Virus record (IMG/VR): IMGVR_UViG_3300030049_000041
Coordinates: 1 to 36,778 of that record
Direction: 5' to 3' (one strand)
DNA: 36,778 bases
DNA from: a virus
The notes under the pieces were generated by a model, which ran no database searches, was not told the DNA's origin, and saw only the letters and a program-made list of their open reading frames with translations. Below are positions 23,780-30,593 of this stretch, piece by piece (positions within the stretch are counted from its first letter, which is position 1; each line of letters begins with the position of its first letter). Both the position numbers and the translations under genes were made by a program.

Positions 23780-24619
23780 ATGAAGTACACACCAGAAGCC
23801 GTTGCAAAACTCGTAGCCGATGTGGAACTAGCATTTACTGCTGAATTGGCTAATAAAAAGTCAACTCTTGCGAAGTCCGAAGATGGCGAAAAGCCAGCTG
23901 AAGACAAGCATGAAGAGAAGCCCGAACACAAAGAAGCCGCTCCTGCTGAAGGCGAGAAGCCAGAAGCTAAGGAAGAAGGCAAAGAAGAGCATCACGAAGA
24001 AAAACCCGAACATGAAGCCAAAGAAGGCCATGAACAGGGTCATGACTATGACGAAGAAGACATGGCGCACATGGACAAAATGTATCGCTCAATGTCTCCG
24101 GCAGAGCAAAGCGCTCATCATAGCTGTCTTCAAAAGTGTATGGGTAAAACTGAAGCCAAACCAGCCGAGATGGAAAAACACGAAAAGGCAAAAGACCTAG
24201 GTACTGAAGGACACAAAAGCGGCGGAGAAATGTCTGCCGATGCTCCTTCTAAGACCCCAGGCGCTAAATCGCCCGCCAGCAAAGCAGATGGAGAGCAGAT
24301 GGAAAAATCAGAAAACACAGAAGTCGAACTTCTTAAAAACGAACTTGCAGCTGAAAAAGCTGAAAAGGCAGCGATTAAGGAATTCTTGACGGCTCTTGCT
24401 AAGAAAACCGTTCCTCAAGGTAAGGCAATTACTTCCCTTGACGTTATCGCCAAAAGCGAAACGCCAGTTGAAGTGAAGACTCCTACTAAGAGCGAGATTC
24501 ACAAAATTCTTATGGCGAAGGATCCGTCCAAGCTTGAGAAGTCCGATAGAGACGCAATCAATTCGTTTTACCTCAATGGGCAGGTAAACATTAACAGTAT
24601 TAGCCACCTGCTCAAATAA
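23780..24619 (+). CDS. Putative capsid scaffolding / prohead core protein
   Basis: 279 residues from the ATG at 23780, with AAAGGAG at ideal distance; an upstream in-frame ATG at 23765 lacks one. The protein is strongly charged. Residues 35-100 are Glu/Lys/His repeats, the C-terminal half is helical, including a coiled-coil-like ELLKNELAAEKAEKAAIKEF (183-202), and it ends in a short conserved-looking tail (SFYLNGQVNINSISHLLK). LAKSE (30-34), MEKSE (174-178) and IAKSE (223-227) match the putative protease motif, with PTKSE and LEKSD as near copies. Position directly before the capsid gene, composition and multiple presumed cut sites all fit a scaffold removed during maturation. Confidence 0.7.
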   Translation: MKYTPEAVAKLVADVELAFTAELANKKSTLAKSEDGEKPAEDKHEEKPEHKEAAPAEGEKPEAKEEGKEEHHEEKPEHEAKEGHEQGHDYDEEDMAHMDKMYRSMSPAEQSAHHSCLQKCMGKTEAKPAEMEKHEKAKDLGTEGHKSGGEMSADAPSKTPGAKSPASKADGEQMEKSENTEVELLKNELAAEKAEKAAIKEFLTALAKKTVPQGKAITSLDVIAKSETPVEVKTPTKSEIHKILMAKDPSKLEKSDRDAINSFYLNGQVNINSISHLLK

Positions 24620-24648
24620 GGTGTCTTTAATTAAAGGAGAATGAAAAT

Positions 24649-26034
24649 ATGATCGAACAACTTCAGTCACTAATGAAGGCTCTCGAAGCGGGCAGTTACA
24701 TGGCCTCCCCACAGAACCTGGAACAGGGCGCCGCCCTTATGATGGAAGATTTGTCGCCTGTGATGCAAAACGTCACGTTCGACGATTCCCACATCAAATT
24801 GCAGAAAATCCTTCCTTCCAAGGAAGTTAAATCGCAACTTCATCAATTCAACCGTCAGCTAGACTACGGTATCTTCGGTGGATCCGCTCAATTTGAAGGC
24901 GGCGTCGGCGAAGAAGACGTGTCGAACTTCATTCGCGCTGTTGTGCCTATGGCATACTACAGCACGATCCGTCGTGTGACCGTTGCTGCAAACATGATTG
25001 GCGCCTTCGACGGCGTTAAGGCTGAAGACCGCTCTTCTGCCGATGCTGCGATGAAACTCGCTGGCGATATCGAATTCGACTTGTTCCGTGGACAAGCTGA
25101 TTTCTCGAACGCCGGTGTTTTCGACGGCAATCCAACGGTTGTTGCTCAGCTTCCTAATATGATCGGTGTCGACCAACAGGTTCGCCAGTCTGATGGGCAA
25201 GCTAACACGCAAGACTTGATGTTCGCTGAATTCGGATCCAACCAAACGGTTGTACTGTCTTCGGGCGGAACACTGACTCAGTCAATCATCGAAGATTCTT
25301 CGGTTCGCTCGGCCATGAACATGGGCGCTGCTGATCGCTTAATCCTTGATCCGATCTCTCTGAGTGCTTATAACAAAATCGCGCATGCCAAAGAACGCAT
25401 TATGCTCGCTGGGTCTGCCCAGGAAGCTACTGGCGCTCACCTTCGCACGCAGTGGACTTCTAGCGCTGTTGTTTCCCTCGAAGCTTCACGCTTCCTCTCT
25501 GGAAAAACGCAGCCTGCTCGTTCACGCCAAGGCACGCCTTCGGCTCCAGCAATTACTGTTGCTGATGCCGGTGCTGCTGGGTCATTGCTCCAAGCCGGTA
25601 CCTATGTGTACTACGCGACGGGCGTGTCGATCTTGGGCGAATCTCTTCCAGGCGCTCCACAAACGGCAACGGTTACCGCTGCTGGGGACAAAGTGACTGT
25701 GACGATTACCGCTGTATCCGGAGCTTCATACTACAACGTATATCGCTCAGGTGTTGGCGGAACCGCTGCACAAGCCAAGTTCATTGGTAAGATCAAGCAG
25801 AGTTCGGGCAACCCTGTATTCACCGACTTGGGCAACAAACAGCCAGGTTCTGTGACGGGATTCCTGATCCAGGGCAATACACTCGGTATCGCTCAGCTTG
25901 CTCCTTATAGCAAACTTAAACTTGCTGTGAGCGACCTCAGCCTCCCCGAGGCGCATTTTAGGTTTCTGTCATTGGCAGCTTACCAGCCAAGAAAAAACGT
26001 GTTAATCGACAATATTACTGGCCAGCTCAGCTAA
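24649..26034 (+). CDS. Major capsid protein with Ig/FN3-like inserted domain
   Basis: 461 residues. The N-terminal part (MIEQLQSLMKAL, then LEQGAALMMEDLSPVMQNVTF) and the central region with QLDYGIFGGSAQFEGG are typical of HK97-fold capsid proteins of large myophages. Residues about 297-403 form an Ig/FN3-like domain (AGTYVYYATGVSILGESLPG ... ASYYNVYRSG), probably exposed on the capsid surface. The C-terminus returns to the capsid fold (LAAYQPRKNVLIDNITGQLS). AAAGGAG precedes the start. A strong terminator follows 26 bases after the stop. Codons are more GC-rich than in the neighbouring endonuclease gene, as expected for a highly expressed gene. Confidence 0.86.
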   Translation: MIEQLQSLMKALEAGSYMASPQNLEQGAALMMEDLSPVMQNVTFDDSHIKLQKILPSKEVKSQLHQFNRQLDYGIFGGSAQFEGGVGEEDVSNFIRAVVPMAYYSTIRRVTVAANMIGAFDGVKAEDRSSADAAMKLAGDIEFDLFRGQADFSNAGVFDGNPTVVAQLPNMIGVDQQVRQSDGQANTQDLMFAEFGSNQTVVLSSGGTLTQSIIEDSSVRSAMNMGAADRLILDPISLSAYNKIAHAKERIMLAGSAQEATGAHLRTQWTSSAVVSLEASRFLSGKTQPARSRQGTPSAPAITVADAGAAGSLLQAGTYVYYATGVSILGESLPGAPQTATVTAAGDKVTVTITAVSGASYYNVYRSGVGGTAAQAKFIGKIKQSSGNPVFTDLGNKQPGSVTGFLIQGNTLGIAQLAPYSKLKLAVSDLSLPEAHFRFLSLAAYQPRKNVLIDNITGQLS

Positions 26035-26060
26035 TAGAAATCGTTTAAAATCAATTATTT

Positions 26061-26094
26061 AAGGCTCCCTATTAAAAAATAGGGAGCCTTTTTT
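26061..26094 (+). terminator. Rho-independent terminator after the capsid gene
   Basis: Perfect 13-base-pair stem, AAGGCTCCCTATT with AATAGGGAGCCTT (26061-26090), loop AAAA, then TTTTTT. It would end most capsid transcripts, so the following endonuclease and chaperonin genes need their own promoter or readthrough. Confidence 0.93.
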
Positions 26095-26103
26095 ATTTCG
26101 TGG

Positions 26104-26132
26104 TTGACAAGCCGCAATCTTTATTATATGCT
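26104..26132 (+). promoter_or_regulatory. Sigma70-like promoter of the VSR-like endonuclease gene
   Basis: TTGACA (26104-26109), 17-base spacer, TATGCT (26127-26132). Seven bases separate it from the ATG at 26140, so the transcript should start at about the start codon. No ribosome binding site is present before that ATG. It may also drive the chaperonin gene downstream. Confidence 0.55.
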
Positions 26133-26139
26133 ATTAGAT

Positions 26140-27537
26140 ATGAAAGTTGCGAATTGCAAAAACTGCAGTAAAGAATTTGAATATAAATGGATAGGCAGAG
26201 GAAACTCTTGTTCGAAAGAGTGTACTGCCGCTATCGTTGCTAAAAGCAAGATAAAATATACCGAAGAGCAGATTGATTTCGTGGTTTCCTTAAAAAAACA
26301 AGGTAAAACCAACAAAGAAATAGTGGCGTTAAGCGGTGTAAAACTTAGTAAAGTAAAAGAAATTAATAAAGAAAAAAACGTCCTCCTTTCTCCAGAAGAA
26401 CGTCAAAAGCATGCCTATAAAGCAAAATTAGCTAAAGATCCGCTTGCTATGGAAAATATGAGGAATGCTTATAAGGAACAGGCTGGATCTCCAGAAGCGC
26501 TAGAGCAAATAAAACTAATGCTCAACGAAAGAGGATTTGAGTATGTTTCTGGGTTTCAAAGCAAAACAAAATCTTTTATTATTAAATGCCTTAAATGTCT
26601 AAATACTAGAGAAACTAGTAAAATCCATACCGTCATTAAAAATTCGTGCATGCACTGTTCTGGATGCAATAGAACTTCTAGTTTTGAAATAGAAATAAAA
26701 GAATGGATGGAAAGTCTGGGTTTGAAGGTAGAAAAATATAAGTTTAAACATAGAGCTGGTGGAAGCGAAATAGACATACACTTACCAGAACTTAATATAG
26801 GCATAGAATATTGTGGACTATACTGGCATAACGAAGAAAGTCCTACTCCAAGAGAAGAAATGTACCACTTTAATAAAATGATTAAGGCTCAAAATGACGG
26901 AATACGCTTGATAACTATCTTTGGCGACGAATGGTCCGAAAGAAAGGATCAAATTAAAAACTTTTTGCTGTCTACTATTGGTAAAAATCCTACAAAAATT
27001 ATGGGAAGGAAGACTCAAATTCAAGAAGTTCCTAAGGAAGTAGCTAGAGTTTTTTTAGACGAACATCATATCCAAGGATCTGCTCCAATCAAAATAGCTT
27101 TTGGATTGTACTATAACGAAGAGCTAGTCGGTTTAGTAACGGGAAACAATCATCATCGTCAAGGAGATGGAGAGATTTTAGCGCTTAATAGATTGGTTTT
27201 TAAAAGAGGAATTTCTGTTTCCGGAGGTTCTTCTAAATTGCTGACTTCTCTTATAGATTATGCTAAGAAAAATAGTTATAAAAAACTTGTTTCCTGGTCC
27301 GACAATCGTTGGTCTATTGGAGGGGTTTATGAAAAAACGGGATTCGTCATGGAAGAGAATTTAAAACCTGACTATTCCTATGTATATCGAAATAAGAGAA
27401 TTTCAAAACAATCTTGTCAAAAAAAGCATCTTCTTGAAAAGGGTGCTATAGGAGAAACTGAGAAAGAAATGGCTCAATCACTTGGCTACGTTCGAATCTG
27501 GGATTGTGGAAAGAAACGATGGATCATAGACTTATGA
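26140..27537 (+). CDS. VSR-like (EDxHD) homing endonuclease with zinc fingers and GNAT-like C-terminal domain
   Basis: 465 residues from the ATG at 26140; earlier in-frame starts (26104 TTG, 26128 ATG) lie in the promoter. Zinc motif 1: C6, C9, C24, C28. A helix-turn-helix-like stretch, TNKEIVALSGVKLSKVKEI (57-75), follows. Zinc motif 2: C150, C153, C170, C173. Nuclease core: E210 and D212, E223 in GIEYCGLYWH, H230, H243, and IFGDEW (260-265). A GNAT-like region follows (GGSSKLLTSLIDYAKK, then VYEKTGF). Residues about 205-465 are roughly half identical to the end of the 1500-2834 protein, but the N-terminal halves are unrelated. It is very AT-rich compared with the flanking capsid and chaperonin genes, a sign of recent arrival. 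Confidence 0.85.
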   Translation: MKVANCKNCSKEFEYKWIGRGNSCSKECTAAIVAKSKIKYTEEQIDFVVSLKKQGKTNKEIVALSGVKLSKVKEINKEKNVLLSPEERQKHAYKAKLAKDPLAMENMRNAYKEQAGSPEALEQIKLMLNERGFEYVSGFQSKTKSFIIKCLKCLNTRETSKIHTVIKNSCMHCSGCNRTSSFEIEIKEWMESLGLKVEKYKFKHRAGGSEIDIHLPELNIGIEYCGLYWHNEESPTPREEMYHFNKMIKAQNDGIRLITIFGDEWSERKDQIKNFLLSTIGKNPTKIMGRKTQIQEVPKEVARVFLDEHHIQGSAPIKIAFGLYYNEELVGLVTGNNHHRQGDGEILALNRLVFKRGISVSGGSSKLLTSLIDYAKKNSYKKLVSWSDNRWSIGGVYEKTGFVMEENLKPDYSYVYRNKRISKQSCQKKHLLEKGAIGETEKEMAQSLGYVRIWDCGKKRWIIDL

Positions 27538-27543
27538 TATAAC
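27538..27543 (+). promoter_or_regulatory. Possible extended -10 promoter of the chaperonin gene
   Basis: TATAAC preceded directly by TGA (which is also the stop codon of the endonuclease gene), the same TGATATAAC as in the HNH promoter at 23120. No -35 box is visible. It would give a leader of about 18 bases containing AAAGGAG. Confidence 0.3.
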
Positions 27544-27567
27544 AGGCTCAGATATCAAAGGAGCCCT

Positions 27568-29334
27568 ATGTCCCATCGTAAAGCCAAGACCACCCCAAAA
27601 ATGTTCATCAGCGACCGCGAGCTTATTAAGCGGAAAGTCCTCAATATTACCAGTAGAATCGCGGACATAGTTGGGGGTACCCTCGGGCCCGGTGGAAAAA
27701 CCGTTTTAATTGAGAGCGACCTTCCCGGTATTAGTAATCGCATCAGCAAAGACGGCGTCAGCGTTTACACCAGTCTTGGTTCCATCGATTCCATCGATCA
27801 CGTCATCATCGAAACCTCTAGAGACAGTGCTCAGCGCGTCGGCGAAGGCGCGGGCGACGGCACCACAACCACCACTATCCTAGCCCACCAACTTATCAAA
27901 AATCTTTTCGAATTTTGCCAAAATAATCCCAAATATAGTCCTCAGAAAGCCGTTCGTAAAATCAAAAAAGCGGTCTCCGACATTCTGGTACCCTATATTC
28001 AAAGCCGTGCTATCATGATCAGCGAAGACAACAAAGACCTTCTCAGACAGGTAGGCAAGATTAGTGCCAACGGCGATCTTGAAATGGCCAATAAAGTCTA
28101 TGAATGTTTCGAACTCATTGGATTCGGCGAAGGCTCTCATATCACTATCAAAGAATTATCAGGACCCGAGGATTATAAAATTGAAAGAATCGACGGATTG
28201 CCCATTTATTCCGGACTCGAAGATCTGGGAAAGTTTAACAATGTTTTTATCAATGATCAGGGAAACCAAAGGGCCTATCTTGAGAAACCCCGCTTCATCT
28301 TATTCGATGGTATGATCAACGATCTCATCCAAATCACCCCTATTCTAAACGAGGTCGGCGAAAGATATGCGGCTGGCGACGAAGATTTCAAAAACACCGT
28401 CGTAGTTGCTCATGGATTTTCGGATAACGTACTCACCACGTTGACGTTCAATTTCGTCAACACTAGCACTATCAATATTATGCCCTTGAAGACCCCTATG
28501 CGAGGCTTCACCAATTCCCAACAAGCTTTTTTATACGATCTAGCCGCTTTCACTGGAGCCAAGGTATTCGGCATCAAAGATCAGCTGTCTGGAGCTAATA
28601 TCAACGATCTCGGCGGCGGCATGGAATATTTCGAGAGTTATCGGTTTAGATCCACGGTAGTTGGAGACCCAGAACCCATGAATGTCGAGGTTAGAGCTGG
28701 TGACTTAACTAAAATGATTGCAAATTCTGAAACCAAGGCTGAAAAGCTTTGGCTTCAAGAAAGAGTAGCCCTACTGACCTGTGGTATCGCCAAGTTCACA
28801 GTTTTTGCTGGCTCTGGAGCTGATCTCAAAGAAAAACACGATCGTATCGAAGACGCAACTATGGCTATGCGGTCAGCTATTAAATATGGCTGTTTGCCTG
28901 GTGGCACCAGGATTGCCATTGACATGGCTATTAAACTCGCGGAAACTCTTCCCGAAGGAGATCCCGCCAGAGAAGTCCTCATGGAAGCTCTCTTGAGTCT
29001 ACCCAAAACGCTTCTAGACAATGCTGGCCATAACGTCGAGGAAATCGCCGAAGTCATTTCAAAGCTCATCGGTAATCCTGAATTGGTTTACGACGTAGAA
29101 AATGAGACGTATGGAGATGCCATAGAGTTGGGGTTGTTTGATGCCACCAAAGCCGTGGAAGAGAGTCTGGTGAACGCTGTGAGCATTGCTGGGGTGTTAG
29201 GTACCCTAGGGGGGATTGTGGTTTCACCTAGGGACAATGAGTTCGAAAGAAGTGAAGCACGGGCTGACGCAGAATATCAAAAAATTTGTGCCGATCCCAA
29301 TCAATTAACAAATGAAGCAAATAATAGACCTTAA
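27568..29334 (+). CDS. Phage-encoded GroEL-like group I chaperonin
   Basis: 588 residues that align with GroEL over almost its whole length. The ATP site includes TLGPGGKTVLIE (38-49) and GDGTTTTTILA (96-106). The residue equivalent to the hydrolytic Asp of GroEL is D429 in RIEDATMAMRSA. The apical domain is present but divergent (IDGLPIYSGLEDLGKFNNVF; LKTPMRGFTNSQQAFLYDLA). The C-terminal part has TYGDAIELGLFDATKAVEES. The Gly-Gly-Met tail of GroEL is missing. AAAGGAG precedes the start. It would fold phage proteins in the host cytoplasm; its place after the capsid gene suggests the capsid protein as client. No GroES-like gene is seen in the window. Related chaperonins are known in giant Pseudomonas phages (EL, OBP). 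Confidence 0.93.
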   Translation: MSHRKAKTTPKMFISDRELIKRKVLNITSRIADIVGGTLGPGGKTVLIESDLPGISNRISKDGVSVYTSLGSIDSIDHVIIETSRDSAQRVGEGAGDGTTTTTILAHQLIKNLFEFCQNNPKYSPQKAVRKIKKAVSDILVPYIQSRAIMISEDNKDLLRQVGKISANGDLEMANKVYECFELIGFGEGSHITIKELSGPEDYKIERIDGLPIYSGLEDLGKFNNVFINDQGNQRAYLEKPRFILFDGMINDLIQITPILNEVGERYAAGDEDFKNTVVVAHGFSDNVLTTLTFNFVNTSTINIMPLKTPMRGFTNSQQAFLYDLAAFTGAKVFGIKDQLSGANINDLGGGMEYFESYRFRSTVVGDPEPMNVEVRAGDLTKMIANSETKAEKLWLQERVALLTCGIAKFTVFAGSGADLKEKHDRIEDATMAMRSAIKYGCLPGGTRIAIDMAIKLAETLPEGDPAREVLMEALLSLPKTLLDNAGHNVEEIAEVISKLIGNPELVYDVENETYGDAIELGLFDATKAVEESLVNAVSIAGVLGTLGGIVVSPRDNEFERSEARADAEYQKICADPNQLTNEANNRP

Positions 29335-29557
29335 ATATCAATAAGTTATCTCTATAATATAAAATATGTTGACTTTTTAATTGTAGAGTGTTAATCTTGT
29401 ATACAAAAGTGTTTGGAATTTTTAAGAATTACACAATAGTGACCTTCCAAACCAATCTTTACCATATACCCTGTAGCAATACAGGGGCTTTCAGCGTGGG
29501 CTAAAAGTATTGTTAGTGGTGGCACTAACTCCTAACTTAATGTAAGGATTGGATAAA
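29335..29557 (+). promoter_or_regulatory. Intergenic leader with two stable hairpins and a possible promoter
   Basis: The 223 bases hold no gene. A possible promoter is TTGACT (29369-29374), 17 bases, TAATCT, with TGT before the -10 box. AATCTTTA lies at 29454-29461. Two perfect 7-base-pair hairpins with 4-base loops follow: CCCTGTA-GCAA-TACAGGG (29469-29486, a GNRA loop) and GTTAGTG-GTGG-CACTAAC (29512-29529). They would form a structured 5' leader of the tail-fibre operon, possibly stabilising its mRNA. Confidence 0.5.
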
Positions 29558-30253
29558 ATGGCTTTTGAACAGAAATTGGCTGCGGTACCCCCGCAGGCTT
29601 TCACATCTAATGGTACGTCTTTGGGCGTTGTTACCATTGACAGTACCGCTGGTTTCTATATAAAACAGCAAATCAATCTCCAATCCAACGCGCTCCAACA
29701 AGCATTATTTCAAATCAAAAACATTCTTAGCCCCACCCAATTGATAGTGGGTCCAAATAATAATAGTCTCAAGGCTTCTCCCACAAATCACAGCGATATT
29801 AGTGCTTATTTGGTTGCTGATGACGCGACTATTTCTGCACCCGAACAAAACAATTTTCCCATTCCACGAGATGACCATTACAACGCCGTATATCTGCCAG
29901 CTCCTGTCATGGCTGATAGAGTTATAGATATTGACCCATACGGAAATCCTTACGGTCCAAATAACCCCAAACCTGTTACGTTTGACGGAACCATATCTAT
30001 TGGAGAAGTAGGAATTGTTGGGCCCGCTCCAGATAAGAATCAACTCGACGTAAACGCTGACGGTAGCATAAATACTATTAATCTTGCTCAATTAGTCCCC
30101 GACAAGTTCAACGAAATCGATCTCACTAATTCTACTATTGGTGGGCAAGTCGTCCCTACAATTGTGGTCTATAAACAAGCTACGGTGACTGTAGCTACCC
30201 TCACATTGACTTACGATGGGGCCGCTAATCTTCTTAGTGTGGTGAGAACATAA
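29558..30253 (+). CDS. Virion protein at the start of the tail-fibre operon
   Basis: 231 residues from the ATG at 29558; an in-frame TTG at 29549 is less likely. AAGGA lies about 12 bases upstream. The first 70 residues are helical and hydrophobic (INLQSNALQQALFQIKNILS), the rest is beta-rich with Pro/Asn segments (DIDPYGNPYGPNNPKP). The stop overlaps the next start (TAATG). It may be a tail-fibre attachment or baseplate protein. No family was recognised. Confidence 0.6.
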   Translation: MAFEQKLAAVPPQAFTSNGTSLGVVTIDSTAGFYIKQQINLQSNALQQALFQIKNILSPTQLIVGPNNNSLKASPTNHSDISAYLVADDATISAPEQNNFPIPRDDHYNAVYLPAPVMADRVIDIDPYGNPYGPNNPKPVTFDGTISIGEVGIVGPAPDKNQLDVNADGSINTINLAQLVPDKFNEIDLTNSTIGGQVVPTIVVYKQATVTVATLTLTYDGAANLLSVVRT

Positions 30254-30585
30254 TGGCTTACAAAGTTGCACTGAACTATTTTACTGGGGAATTACAGCTG
30301 GTTAACACTTCTAGTAGTGGATCTGGAAATGTAACTGGCATCTCGCCTACTACGATTGACGCTATTACGCGGTGGGCTGATACAACGGGTACCACTATTA
30401 AAAATAGTCCCGGCACTTCAGTTCAAGACAGTGGGGCTATCGAAGCTCAGGGCTTTATTACCATGAGAAGCGTTACAGGTAATGTGATCGTTAATACCGA
30501 TGAAACATGGATTGCACCTAGTTTAGAAATTTCTCTAGCTGGCTCAATAGTAATCGATAGCGGCGCTGATATAATTATAGTTTAG
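30253..30585 (+). CDS. Small tail-fibre-associated protein
   Basis: 110 residues, Ser/Thr/Ile-rich and beta-stranded, starting MAYKVALNYFTGELQLVNTS. The C-terminus (VIVNTDETWIAPSLEISLAG and the following residues) looks like a beta-helix or trimeric fibre end. The start overlaps the preceding stop, and the next gene begins 8 bases after its TAG, so the three genes form one operon. The function is inferred from context. Confidence 0.58.
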   Translation: MAYKVALNYFTGELQLVNTSSSGSGNVTGISPTTIDAITRWADTTGTTIKNSPGTSVQDSGAIEAQGFITMRSVTGNVIVNTDETWIAPSLEISLAGSIVIDSGADIIIV

Positions 30586-30593
30586 GAGTTTAA

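Noticed and set aside
26104-26139. Upstream starts (TTG 26104, ATG 26128) for the VSR-like gene
   Set aside because: They fall inside the promoter sequence and add residues with no similarity to the zinc-finger start.
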